Assembly: GCA_003009755.1 (NCBI GenBank)
Contig: PXUB01000030.1
Location: 36,638-100,637, forward strand
Length of the DNA stretch: 64,000 nt
Source: Thermoplasmatales archaeon SW_10_69_26
GTDB taxonomy: Archaea > Thermoplasmatota > SW-10-69-26
Reading direction: 5' to 3'
Part shown: positions 1 to 7,927 of the stretch, piece by piece
How the letters are laid out: every line of letters starts with the position of its first letter
How positions within the stretch are numbered: the stretch's first letter is position 1
Translations under genes and position numbers: made by a program
The notes under the pieces: generated by a model
Databases searched by the model: none
What the model was told of the DNA's origin: nothing
What the model saw: only the letters and a program-made list of their open reading frames with translations

Positions 1-1
1 A

Positions 2-76
2 GCCATGGTCGACCACCTGGGCGCACGGCTGGCGTGGCCGAGGGCCGGCCTGGGCCAAGCTGGGCCTGGAAAGTGA
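2..76 (+). CDS. Possible C-terminal tail of a gene entering from the left
   Basis: An open frame enters the window and stops at 74-76; the last residues would be AMVDHLGARLAWPRAGLGQ and a few more. Codon third positions are mostly G or C, as in the neighbouring genes, but only about 25 codons are visible and no family can be recognised. It may equally be non-coding; the other frames here show nothing better. Confidence 0.25.
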   Translation, partial: AMVDHLGARLAWPRAGLGQAGPGK

Positions 77-167
77 GTCACCGTGACAAGGAGATCGGGG
101 AAGCCGCAGGCGGCGGGGCCGATCCGCGGTGGGGGTCGGAGGGACCGAGGCGATCGGTGAGCCGGGC

Positions 168-575
168 TCAGAAGCCGTGCTCGGGGGCAGGCGTGGCGCC
201 GGCCGGGGCGGCGGTCTCGTGGGTCACGTTCTCCGGCTTGGAGACGTTCTCCGGTTCCCAAGCCCACAGGCGAAGGACCTCGTCGAGGCTGACCAAGCCC
301 TCCTCGAGCGTGACCAGACGGCCACCCTCCTGCTCCGTGTAAACGCCCTTCTCGGTGAAGCGCTTGGAGATCTCGCCGGTGTTGATCGTGACCTCGGCCC
401 AGCCGCGGTCGTTCATCGTCGTCTTCATCGTGACGGAAGAGAGCTTGAGCCAGCTGTCGTCGAAATCCTCGACGACGCCCTTCAGCGAACGCTCGTCGTT
501 CATCACGACGATGACGCGCTCGCCTTCGAGCTCCTCGAGCTCCTCCATCATCAAGTCCGAGCTGTCTCGGGCCAT
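168..575 (-). CDS. Sm-like (LSm fold) protein
   Basis: 135 residues. Residues about 10-45 resemble the Sm1 motif of Lsm/Hfq proteins: a short acidic helix, then a strand pair (ERVIVVMNDERSLKGVVEDF) and a DDSWLKL strand. A second Sm2-like strand region follows near residues 60-75, then an acidic, Pro/Ala-rich tail. Archaeal Sm-like proteins form rings that bind U-rich RNA and act in RNA metabolism; that role is inferred from the family. The protein is longer than a minimal 75-residue archaeal Lsm because of the C-terminal extension. The start at 575 is the first Met, with a further Met pair eight residues in. It is transcribed in the same direction as the membrane protein upstream of it. Confidence 0.55.
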   Translation of the reverse strand: MARDSSDLMMEELEELEGERVIVVMNDERSLKGVVEDFDDSWLKLSSVTMKTTMNDRGWAEVTINTGEISKRFTEKGVYTEQEGGRLVTLEEGLVSLDEVLRLWAWEPENVSKPENVTHETAAPAGATPAPEHGF

Positions 576-648
576 CGAACGGTCCCATCGCCGGTCCTCT
601 GATAACCGTTTCCCCGGTCCTCTCCGGGGTTCTCACCGGTTCTCGGGA

Positions 649-1083
649 TCAGTAGTGGCCGACGTACTCGAACAGGAACACGATCTCGCCGGACAACAGC
701 GACACCATCCACAGCCCGGCGAACGCGGCCGTCCACCGCTGGTGCTCGGCGAAGACGTTCCGGCCCTGGCGATGCCCTCGCCAGGCGAGGAAGCTGAACA
801 CCAGCAGGCCGACGAACATCGCAAGCGACAGCGCTCCGTGCCCCGCCAGCGTGGCCACCATCCAATCCGCGTGGTGGGTGCCGTGGTCGTGGGTGAACAG
901 CCGCGAGGTCATGTAGGAGATGTTGAACAGGACCTCGTAGGCGATCGCCGCGCCCAGCACGCGGCCGGCGAACTCGCCGTATTCGATCGCCCGGTGGAAG
1001 ACGTAGAACACGGCGGCCGTCACCGCCAGCTCGGTCAAGGCGGTGAACGTCGAGAACCACGGGATGGCATCCATCGCGGCCAC
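649..1083 (-). CDS. Four-helix membrane protein, DUF420-like
   Basis: 144 residues with four clear hydrophobic helices (about residues 13-31, 41-58, 75-101 and 117-141). A His-rich loop (FTHDHGTHHADW) lies between helices 2 and 3 and another conserved-looking patch ends the protein (GEIVFLFEYVGHY). The spacing of His residues and of the last two helices recalls DUF420/CtaG-neighbour proteins linked to cytochrome oxidase maturation, but no oxidase genes are nearby, so this is a weak family guess. It ends 73 bases upstream of the Sm-like gene on the same strand, so the two could share a transcript. Confidence 0.6.
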   Translation of the reverse strand: MAAMDAIPWFSTFTALTELAVTAAVFYVFHRAIEYGEFAGRVLGAAIAYEVLFNISYMTSRLFTHDHGTHHADWMVATLAGHGALSLAMFVGLLVFSFLAWRGHRQGRNVFAEHQRWTAAFAGLWMVSLLSGEIVFLFEYVGHY

Positions 1084-1163
1084 CCACGCGGCCCCCCCAC
1101 CTCAAGGTTGCACGACCCCCTCGACATGTCTACCTGACGGGGTGGATGGCGCTGACGCCGTTG

Positions 1164-1170
1164 CTTTAAG
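1164..1170 (+). promoter_or_regulatory. TATA-like box for the site-2 protease gene
   Basis: CTTTAAG, centred about 28 bases before the ATG at 1195. This spacing places the transcription start at or next to the start codon, giving a leaderless mRNA, as for several other genes in the window. Confidence 0.55.
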
Positions 1171-1194
1171 GGAAGCCTGTCTTGCGCCACCGCG

Positions 1195-2367
1195 ATGAAG
1201 GGCGAGTTCACGATCGGCCACGTCCGGTCGATCCCGATCAAGATCCACTGGACGCTCATCCTGTTCCTCCCGGTCCTGGCGTTCATCCTCTCCTCGCAGC
1301 TCGAGAACGTGCGCGAGTTGCCGCTCGTCGGTCTCGATCCTACCCCTCTGTTGACGCCCGAGGGCCGCATCTACGCCGGCATCGTCGTCGCCATCGGGCT
1401 CTTCGTCAGCGTCCTCTTGCACGAGCTCGGCCACGCCGTCGTCGCCATGGCCGAGGGCGTCGAGGTCCAGCAGATCACCCTGTGGATCCTCGGCGGCCTC
1501 GCGATGCTGAAAGGCATCACGAAGGACCCCAAGGCCGAGGCCAAGATCGCGCTCGCCGGCCCGGCCGTCTCGCTGGCTCTCGGCGCGATCCCCCTGACCG
1601 TGTTCGCGTTCGTCGACCCTGGCCCCTTCATCACGTTCCCCGCCCTCTACCTGGGCTACCTGAACGTCACGCTGGCCGTATTCAACATGCTGCCCGCGTT
1701 CCCGCTCGACGGCGGGCGCGTGCTGCGAGCCCTGCTCGGCTTCCGCATGAGCTTCGCCAAGGCCACCAACGTCGCCTCGACCGTCGGCAAAGGCATGGCC
1801 GTGCTCATGGGCCTGGGCGGGCTCTTCGGCGGCAGCTTCCTGCTCATCTTCGTCGCCCTGTTCGTCTACATGGCGGCCAGCCAGGAGGCCAAGGGCGTCG
1901 AGCTCTTCGACGCGCTCGAGCGCGTCGCCGTCCGCCAGATCATGGACACCGAGGTCCCGGCCGTCCGCCCCGACGCCCACGTCGACGACCTCGTGGCCAT
2001 GATGCTGCAGACCCAGGCCACCGGCTTCCCCGTCGTCGCCGACGACACCGTGCTCGGCGTCGTCACGCTCGAGGACATCCAGTCGGTCCCCGAGGCCGAG
2101 CGCTCGCTGACCCGGATCGAGGACGTCATGACCACCGACGTCGACACCGTCACGCCGGCCGAGCGCGCCTCCAACGCCATGCGCAAGATGATGGACGAGG
2201 ATCTGGGCCGGTTGCTCGTCGTCGAGAACGGGCGCCTGGCCGGCGTGCTCACCCGCCGCAGCCTCATGCAGGCCTTCGAGATCCTGCAGATCCTCCCCCA
2301 GCGGGACCCCGACCTCGAGCGCCCGATGCCCCGCGGAACCGAGACCTCTGGCCCGTTCCGTTGGTAG
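1195..2367 (+). CDS. Site-2 protease (M50 family) with two CBS domains
   Basis: 390 residues. An intramembrane zinc metalloprotease that cleaves transmembrane substrates. The zinc ligands are visible as HELGH (H76, E77, H80) inside a hydrophobic helix, and the third ligand as the Asp in the NMLPAFPLDGGR motif (about D172). Hydrophobic segments cover residues 18-35, 60-82, 115-140, 150-168 and 195-215. A pair of CBS domains follows (about 235-290 and 296-360), which in this subfamily are thought to sense nucleotides or energy state. The length and domain order match archaeal and actinobacterial S2P-CBS proteins. The ATG is supported by the TATA-like box at 1164. Substrates are unknown; no anti-sigma-like target lies beside it. 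Confidence 0.93.
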   Translation: MKGEFTIGHVRSIPIKIHWTLILFLPVLAFILSSQLENVRELPLVGLDPTPLLTPEGRIYAGIVVAIGLFVSVLLHELGHAVVAMAEGVEVQQITLWILGGLAMLKGITKDPKAEAKIALAGPAVSLALGAIPLTVFAFVDPGPFITFPALYLGYLNVTLAVFNMLPAFPLDGGRVLRALLGFRMSFAKATNVASTVGKGMAVLMGLGGLFGGSFLLIFVALFVYMAASQEAKGVELFDALERVAVRQIMDTEVPAVRPDAHVDDLVAMMLQTQATGFPVVADDTVLGVVTLEDIQSVPEAERSLTRIEDVMTTDVDTVTPAERASNAMRKMMDEDLGRLLVVENGRLAGVLTRRSLMQAFEILQILPQRDPDLERPMPRGTETSGPFRW

Positions 2368-2419
2368 GGCGGCATCAACGGGTTGTGGCGCGAGGTCGAG
2401 GCCTTCGCCGTCGGAGGTC

Positions 2420-2455
2420 AGGCGTCGAGACCCCATAGAAAGACGGAGAGTCGAA
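2420..2455 (+). repeat. Partial relative of the 100-base structured element
   Basis: This stretch, in the gap after the site-2 protease, resembles the 3' part of the elements at 25635-25732 and 57774-57873: AGGCGTCGAG, then a CCCC block, then GAAAGA-type purines ending in GTCGA. About three quarters of positions match the copy near 57.8 kb by eye. The 5' half and its pairing partner are not recognisable, so this is at best a degenerate or truncated copy. Confidence 0.35.
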
Positions 2456-2568
2456 CCTTTCAACGAAGGCGTCCGAACGTTGAAGGAGGCGTCGCGAGCC
2501 CGCGCCAGCCCGGGGTGGCCAACGGATGGCCAAGGCAGCGGGCAAGACGTGTTCGTGAACGCTTGATG

Positions 2569-2592
2569 ACAACCCTGCAGGGAGGGGGTTGT
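2569..2592 (+). promoter_or_regulatory. Hairpin just before the 2597 start codon
   Basis: ACAACCC at 2569-2575 pairs perfectly with GGGTTGT at 2586-2592 around a 10-base loop, ending four bases before the ATG at 2597. The only Shine-Dalgarno-like purines (GGGAGGGG) lie inside the loop and stem, so if transcribed the hairpin could limit translation. This is inference from pairing only. Confidence 0.35.
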
Positions 2593-2596
2593 TGCG

Positions 2597-3077
2597 ATGA
2601 AGCTGATCCCCTCGATCCCGCTGACGATCCTCGTGGTCGTCGGGGGGAGCGCTGACCGCGGGCCTGGCGGCCGAAGCCAGCTCGCTCGACCAGCGCATCG
2701 AGGGCTTCGTCCCCGTCGACGACACCACCCTCCCCGAGGCCACGCAGGCCACCGGCCAAGCCGCCAACGGGACGATCGAGACCGTGGACCTGGCGATCGA
2801 GCCCGCCGGCCCCGGCACCGTGGACCTCGCCCAGCTTTCCACCGCCGGCGACGCCCACGCGGAGACGCTGGAGCCCCTCCGCGACGAGGACGGCTCGCTG
2901 GCGGAGGACCGTCTCACCGAGAGCGACCTCGCCCGCCTCACCGTCCACCTCGGCTCACCGATGCCGGGCGGCGAGGAGCGCACGATCGTCCTCGACCTCG
3001 GGTCGTCGACGGCCGAGATCACGGTCGGGGCGCCGAGGGCGATCGAGGACGGCTACACGCAGATGAGCATCGAGTGA
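2597..3077 (+). pseudogene. Archaellin/pilin-like secreted protein with a 1-base frameshift
   Basis: The first 15 or so codons from ATG 2597 encode a hydrophobic leader (MKLIPSIPLTILVVVGG). The rest of the protein continues in a different frame, reading LTAGLAAEASSLDQR and onward to the stop at 3075-3077. Removing one G from the run of six at 2642-2647 joins them into a smooth product of about 160 residues. After the leader, the segments ATQATGQAANGTIETVDL and PAGPGTVDLAQL recall archaellin and archaeal pilin domains, where a hydrophobic H-domain precedes a GxIxVV strand and an APGSGxVDL motif. No class III prepilin cleavage motif is obvious. A sequencing error in the homopolymer is as likely as true decay. 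It is not part of a visible archaellum operon. Confidence 0.55.
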
Positions 3078-3083
3078 GCGCGC

Positions 3084-4436
3084 TCAGGGCGACGGCGCGA
3101 ACCCCTCGACCGAGCCGTCCCCCGCCAACGGCGCCCCGTCGATCTGGCGCGCGTACTGCGTCACCGTGTCCTCCCCGTCGGCCGGGAGCGAGGGCCAGGC
3201 GGCGTGGACGGCGCCGTCCGGTCCGATCGCCAGCTCGTTGACCTCCCGCAGCGAGTAGTCGCCCTCGTCGATCGGTTCGTCGTTGAGCTGGTGCACGGTG
3301 ACACTGGGGTCCGAGGAGAGGCCATTTGTGATCGTCGCCAGCTCGTAGTCCCACCGTTGGGGATCCCCTTCGGTCGAGGCCTCCCGCCACGACACCGCGA
3401 GCTCACCGGCGTCGCCCGCGACGACCCACGGGATGATCTGCTCCTCGCCCGGATCGGGATCGACGACTTCGGGGGTGGTCCACGTCCGGCCGCCGTCCCC
3501 GCTGGTCGAGAGCACGATGCGATCGTCGAGCGTCGTGACCAGGTACAGGTTCCCCGCGTTGTCGTCGGCGATCACGGGGAAGACCGTCGTCTGCTCGTCG
3601 ATCCCCGGGATGGAGGTGTGCTCCCAGGTGTCGCCCTCGTCCGGGGTGACCGACACGGCCACGCCCTGGCCTCCCGACGAGGTGCTGTAGGGGATCGCGA
3701 TCTCGTCGCGGGCCTCGTTGACCACGAGCGGTCCCGAGGGGGAGATGAGGTTGCGTTCCTCGGTCCCGATCGGTCGCTCGACGGAGAAGGTCTCGCCGCC
3801 GTCCTCGCTCTTCGCGAGCACGAGGTTGCTGTCGGTGTTGGCCACCTCGCGGACGGCGCCGGTCGACAGCGACTGGGCGCTCACGTAGATCGCGCCCGTG
3901 TCGGCGTGCGTGTCGATCCACTGACGGTCGATCCCGGGGAAGGTGAAGATCGCCGGCGTCGAGGTCGGCCACGTCTCGCCGTGGTCCCCGCTGGCGACGA
4001 AGCCCGCGTTGCCCGCCCACAGGTCCGTCATGTACACCTCGTCGGCCGAACCAAGGGCGAGGTCGACGTCCCCGCCGCCGAAGCTGGCCCCATAGAGACC
4101 GCTCGGCAACGGATCGATCAGCTCGAAGCTCTGGCCACCGTCGAGGGAACCGAAGATCTGCGAGGCTCCGGTCGTGTCCTCCTGGCCATCGCTGACCGAG
4201 CCGGTGACACCGGGGATGCCGGCCACGTACACGCGACCCTCGCTGTCCACCTCGACCGCGGGCTCGGTCAGATCCCGCTCGTCGTCCACGACGATCGGAT
4301 CGCTGAACACGGGATCTTGCCGCTCCTCGGTCGTCTGCCCTTCCAGCTCCCGGGCCGGGTCTTCGGCCGCGAGGCCCGCCACGCAACCGGCGGAGACCAT
4401 CGCCAAGGCTACGAACGCCACGCCTCCCAAGCGCAT
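3084..4436 (-). CDS. BNR-repeat (sialidase-like beta-propeller) lipoprotein
   Basis: 450 residues. A signal peptide ends in a lipobox (VSAGC, Cys about 18), so the mature protein is probably lipid-anchored outside the cell. Five Asp-box repeats of the S-x-D-x-G-x-x-W/F type are visible: SLDGGQSFE, SGDHGETW, KSEDGGETFS, TPDEGDTW and SGDGGRTW. They are spread across the chain, as in a six-bladed exo-sialidase-type propeller. Sialidase catalytic arginines cannot be assigned, and many archaeal surface proteins use this fold only for binding, so enzymatic activity is not claimed. Its 3' end nearly meets the archaellin-like gene (6 bases apart, convergent). Confidence 0.8.
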   Translation of the reverse strand: MRLGGVAFVALAMVSAGCVAGLAAEDPARELEGQTTEERQDPVFSDPIVVDDERDLTEPAVEVDSEGRVYVAGIPGVTGSVSDGQEDTTGASQIFGSLDGGQSFELIDPLPSGLYGASFGGGDVDLALGSADEVYMTDLWAGNAGFVASGDHGETWPTSTPAIFTFPGIDRQWIDTHADTGAIYVSAQSLSTGAVREVANTDSNLVLAKSEDGGETFSVERPIGTEERNLISPSGPLVVNEARDEIAIPYSTSSGGQGVAVSVTPDEGDTWEHTSIPGIDEQTTVFPVIADDNAGNLYLVTTLDDRIVLSTSGDGGRTWTTPEVVDPDPGEEQIIPWVVAGDAGELAVSWREASTEGDPQRWDYELATITNGLSSDPSVTVHQLNDEPIDEGDYSLREVNELAIGPDGAVHAAWPSLPADGEDTVTQYARQIDGAPLAGDGSVEGFAPSP

Positions 4437-4550
4437 ACCGACCGACCACTCCTCGAACGCAAAAGAGTTGCCTCTGCGGGGGTGGGCGGGTGACGGATCC
4501 CGGGACCGGCCGCACTCGCTGGAGCGTCCACCTTGGACCCACAGCGCGCG

Positions 4551-5315
4551 TCAGGCCTCCATGCGGTTGAAGCTCCAGCCCCCGACGAGCGTGGCCAGCG
4601 CCGTGTAGCCGGCGAGCACGCCGAAGCTGGTGAGGTAGCTGAAGGCCTGCTGGCCGCCGACGAGCAGCGACCGCAGCGCGTCCACGCTGTAGGTCAGCGG
4701 GTTCACGTGCGTGAACCAGGTCAGCCACGTCGGCAGGTCGACGACCGGGAACAGGGCCCCCGAGAGGAAGAACATCGGGAACGCGATGAACGTGCTCGTG
4801 ATGCGGAACCCCTCGAAGCTCTCGTAGAAGCTGCCCAGCGCCAGCCCGAAGCTCGTGTACAGCACGGCGGTCAACAGGATGACGGCGACGGCGGGCACGA
4901 CGTTCAGCCAGAGGATGTCGACGAAGAACGTCGAGATGATCAACAGCAACGTCCCCTCGACGACGGCCTGCGTGGCGCCGCCGACGACCTTCCCCAAGAA
5001 CACGATCGAGCGCGGCACCGGCGTGACGAGCACCGCCTTGAGGACGTCCATCTTGCGGTCCCAGACGATGTAGACGCCGTAGAAGATCGTCGTGAACATC
5101 AGGGCCTGGGCCACGATGCCCGGCACGATGAAGTCCAGATAGTTCAGCCCCGAGCCCAGGTCCGGCTTGAGGCCCCGCTCGATGCCGATGCCGACGATCG
5201 CGATCCACATGAACGGGGACACGATCGAGGCGACGAGGCGGGACCGTTCGCGGACGTACTGGGTCGCCTCGCGCCGCCACATGCCGACCAGGGGTCGCAG
5301 GTAGGGGATCTTCAC
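4551..5315 (-). CDS. ABC-2 type transporter permease
   Basis: 254 residues with six hydrophobic segments (about residues 28-48, 58-82, 107-133, 140-165, 172-192 and 225-250). The FEGFRITSTFIAFPMFFLSGALFPV stretch in the middle includes the xxGPxFP-like signature region typical of ABC-2 permeases (DrrB/NodJ-like). It starts 4 bases after the stop of the upstream ATPase gene on the same strand, so the two form an exporter operon. The substrate is unknown; DrrAB-like pairs often move lipids, drugs or polysaccharide precursors. Confidence 0.9.
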   Translation of the reverse strand: MKIPYLRPLVGMWRREATQYVRERSRLVASIVSPFMWIAIVGIGIERGLKPDLGSGLNYLDFIVPGIVAQALMFTTIFYGVYIVWDRKMDVLKAVLVTPVPRSIVFLGKVVGGATQAVVEGTLLLIISTFFVDILWLNVVPAVAVILLTAVLYTSFGLALGSFYESFEGFRITSTFIAFPMFFLSGALFPVVDLPTWLTWFTHVNPLTYSVDALRSLLVGGQQAFSYLTSFGVLAGYTALATLVGGWSFNRMEA

Positions 5316-5319
5316 GCGA

Positions 5320-6303
5320 TCACTCCGCGCGCTTCATGCGCTGGTAGTCCTCGGTCCATCCGTCCCCCTCGGCCTCGCCCTGCCGCAGGTGCCGGCCCGT
5401 CAGCGACAGGAACACGTCCTGCAGCGTGGGCGTGGTCACCTCCAGGTGGTCGACCTCGTCCAGCGTGCGCAAGAACGCGGGCAGCTGGGCGACCTCGCCG
5501 GCCAGCTGCACGACGAAGGTCCCCTCGCCCTCGGCCTGCACGTCCTCGACGCCGGGCGCCTGAGCCAGCTCGTCCTCGCTCGTGCCGAGGGCCCTCAGGT
5601 GGACCACGGTGCCGCCCAGCTCTCGCTTGAGCGCCTCCGGGTCGTCCAGGGCCTGGATCTGGCCCTGGTCGATGACGGCGACCCGGTCGCACAGCGCATC
5701 GGCCTCGTCCATGTAGTGGGTCGTCATCAGCACGGTCGTCCCCTCCTCGCGCAGGGATCGGATGTACGCCCACAGCCGCTCGCGCGTCTGCGGATCCAGG
5801 CCCAGCGTCGGCTCGTCGAGGAACAGGACCTCGGGATCGTGCAACAGCCCGCGGGCGATCTCCAACCGACGCTTCATGCCGCCGCTGTACTGCTTGACCG
5901 GATCGTCGCCGCGGCCGGCCAGGTCCATCAGGTCCAGCAGCTCGTCGATGCGCTCGCGCGTCTGGCGACGGGAGACGTCGTAGAGCGCGGCGGACAGCTC
6001 GAGGTTCTCCCGCCCCGTGAGCAGGTTGTCGAGCGAGGGCTCCTGGAACACGAGCCCGATGCGCTCCCGGACACCCCGGGGGTCCTCGCCCACGTCGACG
6101 CCGGCGACCTCGGCCCGGCCGCTGGTCGCCTCCGTCAGGGTCGACAGGATCCGGATCAACGACGTCTTGCCGGCTCCGTTGGGGCCCAGCAGACCGAACA
6201 CCTCGCCCTCGTCGACCGAGAACGAGACCCCGTCCACGGCGACCACGCCCTCCGGCGGGTCACCGTACACCTTACGAGCGTCGTCGACGCGGACCGCAGG
6301 CAC
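5320..6303 (-). CDS. ABC transporter ATP-binding protein (DrrA-like)
   Basis: 327 residues from a GTG at 6303 (VPAVRVDDARKVYG). An upstream ATG at 6378 would add a poor, Arg-rich leader, so the GTG is preferred. Visible motifs: Walker A GPNGAGKTS, Q-loop VFQEPSLDN, signature YSGGMKRRLEIA, Walker B VLFLDEPTLGLDP and the His-switch TTHYMDEAD. The last 80 residues form the extra C-terminal domain of DrrA-type importers/exporters (TTPTLQDVFLSLTGRHLR). It energises the permease encoded 4 bases downstream. Confidence 0.93.
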   Translation of the reverse strand: MPAVRVDDARKVYGDPPEGVVAVDGVSFSVDEGEVFGLLGPNGAGKTSLIRILSTLTEATSGRAEVAGVDVGEDPRGVRERIGLVFQEPSLDNLLTGRENLELSAALYDVSRRQTRERIDELLDLMDLAGRGDDPVKQYSGGMKRRLEIARGLLHDPEVLFLDEPTLGLDPQTRERLWAYIRSLREEGTTVLMTTHYMDEADALCDRVAVIDQGQIQALDDPEALKRELGGTVVHLRALGTSEDELAQAPGVEDVQAEGEGTFVVQLAGEVAQLPAFLRTLDEVDHLEVTTPTLQDVFLSLTGRHLRQGEAEGDGWTEDYQRMKRAE

Positions 6304-6409
6304 GCTTGCGACAAGCCGCGTCGGCCTCTTCAAGCCGCGGGCTGCCGAGGATGCCACCGCCCTCGCTGGAACCCGCAACGTTCAAGGCCCTGCCGGCGGC
6401 CTCGCCACC

Positions 6410-6880
6410 GTGGACGCCCGAGCCGCCCTGCAGCCCGTCGTGTGGCTGTCCTCGTGGGAGTGGCTGGGGCCGGCGACCGCGGGCGCGGCCCTCGCGGGCC
6501 TGCTCGGCTACCTCGGTCTCGCCGGCTCGGCCCCCGGCCTAGCCCTGCTCGTGGCGACCGTGTCGTGGTTGGCCGCCATGCTGGGCCTCGTGTTGCTTGT
6601 CTCGCCGGCCGAGCGCAAGATCACCTTCGAACGGCAGCTCGAGGTCGTCGGCGCCCGCGTCCTCGCTGCGGTCTTGATCTACTTCGGAGTCGGCTTCCTC
6701 GCGCTCTACGGTCTCAACGCGCTGGCGCCCGAGCAAGCCCGCGTGCCGATCGCCTGGGAAGGCCCCCTCCTGCAACCCTGGGAGAACCCGTTCTTCCGAC
6801 GGGTCACGTTCTGGCCTTTCTACGCGCTGGTGCTCCTCGGCTGCCAGGATCTGGTGCCGACGCCGCCCGGGGCGTGCTGA
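6410..6880 (+). CDS. Membrane protein of unknown function
   Basis: 156 residues from a GTG at 6410. The frame is open further upstream, but that part overlaps the ABC ATPase start and is not membrane-like. Four hydrophobic helices are visible (about residues 18-38, 42-63, 83-103 and 133-150). A charged loop (SPAERKITFERQLE) lies between helices 2 and 3, and a periplasmic-side Pro/Trp-rich segment precedes the last helix. The layout resembles small archaeal four-helix proteins of unknown role. It is divergent from the ABC exporter genes, with about 106 bases between starts. Confidence 0.65.
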   Translation: MDARAALQPVVWLSSWEWLGPATAGAALAGLLGYLGLAGSAPGLALLVATVSWLAAMLGLVLLVSPAERKITFERQLEVVGARVLAAVLIYFGVGFLALYGLNALAPEQARVPIAWEGPLLQPWENPFFRRVTFWPFYALVLLGCQDLVPTPPGAC

Positions 6881-6900
6881 GCACGCAGACCCCCTCAGAC

Positions 6901-6950
6901 GGCACAGAGACCAACCACAGAGGATAGCCTCCACAGAGAACACACGAGGA
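6901..6950 (+). repeat. CACAGAG-type degenerate repeat tract
   Basis: Three imperfect units in a row (GCACAGAGACC, CCACAGAGGA, CCACAGAGAACACACGAGG) in the gene-free stretch 6881-7054. The same units flank the GxxExxY gene near 43.5-44.1 kb and recur inverted near 51.2 kb. No gene lies inside this copy; it may be a relic of a lost cassette. Confidence 0.55.
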
Positions 6951-7054
6951 CGCCCGGCGTGGAGAGGAGGGGAGTTGGGGATCGAGACGCCGCACAGGAC
7001 CGGACCAACTCGCGGGGGCGCGCCTCGCGTCGACCGCCCCGAGGCCGCCTGGGG

Positions 7055-7489
7055 CTACGTCGCGCGGGCGAGGAGGATCGATCCGGCAAGGGCGGCGGCG
7101 CCGAAGCCGACGGCGATCCAGGGGATCTCGCCCTTCGCGACGGTGACCTCACCGGTCGCGTTCACCGTCGTCGTCTCGTTGCCCTCGCCGCTGGTGACGG
7201 ACAGCTCGACGTCGTAGGTGCCTGGCTCGGCGAAGTCGTGCTCGACGGGGCTGCCGGTCGCCGTCGTCCCGTTGGGGCCAAGCGTCCAAGTGATCTCTGT
7301 CACGTTGCCGGTCAGCGCCTCCTCCCCCTCGGCCTCGAAGTAGCATCGAAGCTGCTGGCAGGTCGAGGAGAACGACAGCTCCTCGTCCTCTTGGGCGAGG
7401 ACCGTCCCGGCCGACCCCAGCAGGGCCGAGCCGGCCAGCAGGGCGACGACGAGCCCGAGCTTCGCGGCGGAACGCATCGCAGCCCGCAC
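7055..7489 (-). CDS. Small secreted single-PKD protein with C-terminal anchor
   Basis: 144 residues: signal peptide (about 1-32, ending VLAQ), then one PKD-like beta-sandwich (about 38-117). The core motifs of the latter are GNVTEITWTLGPNGTTAT and the terminal EPGTYDVELSVTSGEGN. A C-terminal hydrophobic helix follows (about 123-142) with a short basic tail. The PKD fold usually mediates binding at the cell surface. Two Cys residues (QQLRC and the STC before it) may form a disulfide; the same paired-Cys pattern is seen in the PKD domain of the neighbouring subtilase. Confidence 0.75.
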   Translation of the reverse strand: MRAAMRSAAKLGLVVALLAGSALLGSAGTVLAQEDEELSFSSTCQQLRCYFEAEGEEALTGNVTEITWTLGPNGTTATGSPVEHDFAEPGTYDVELSVTSGEGNETTTVNATGEVTVAKGEIPWIAVGFGAAALAGSILLARAT

Positions 7490-7564
7490 GACCCTCCCCT
7501 TCCTAAACCCCCCGGACCCGCGTCGGGCTCAACGCTATAGGAGCCGGCCGCCTCTCGGCTCCCT

Positions 7565-7927
7565 GTGATCCACTGGATCGCGGTCGGGGTCGCCGTGCTG
7601 GCGACGATCCTGGGCCTGAGCCTGTGGCTCAACCGCAAGAAATCCACCGCCCACCTGTCGATCCGGTTGGCCGAGGCCTATCGCCAGGCCGGCGACTTCG
7701 AGACGGCTCGCGAGCTCTACGAGATCGCGCCCGATCTGGATCAAAACGTTGACCAGGCGCGTGAGGGCCAGCGCCGAGCCCGGGAGGAGGTGCGCCGACC
7801 GGTGCTCTCCGAGGCGCTGGTCGCCGCCGCTCGGCGGCGGTTGACCCAGGAGCGGGAGGAGGTGCAGGCCCACCTCGAGCGGGAGGGCATCGAGGTCGAC
7901 CTGCCGCCGCTCCAGCGGCGCGGCTAG
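7565..7927 (+). CDS. Small membrane-anchored TPR-like protein
   Basis: 120 residues from a GTG at 7565. Residues 1-22 form one transmembrane helix. A helix pair resembling a single tetratricopeptide unit (AYRQAGDFETARELYE) follows, then a long charged helix rich in Arg and Glu, suggesting a cytoplasmic protein-interaction arm. The function is not recognisable. Its stop overlaps the stop of the convergent subtilase gene by four bases. Confidence 0.6.
   Translation: MIHWIAVGVAVLATILGLSLWLNRKKSTAHLSIRLAEAYRQAGDFETARELYEIAPDLDQNVDQAREGQRRAREEVRRPVLSEALVAAARRRLTQEREEVQAHLEREGIEVDLPPLQRRG

Noticed and set aside
2563-2610. Box C/D small RNA (TGATGA and CTGA motifs)
   Set aside because: The boxes are present but not in the C-D'-C'-D order or spacing, and they overlap the hairpin and the start of a coding region.
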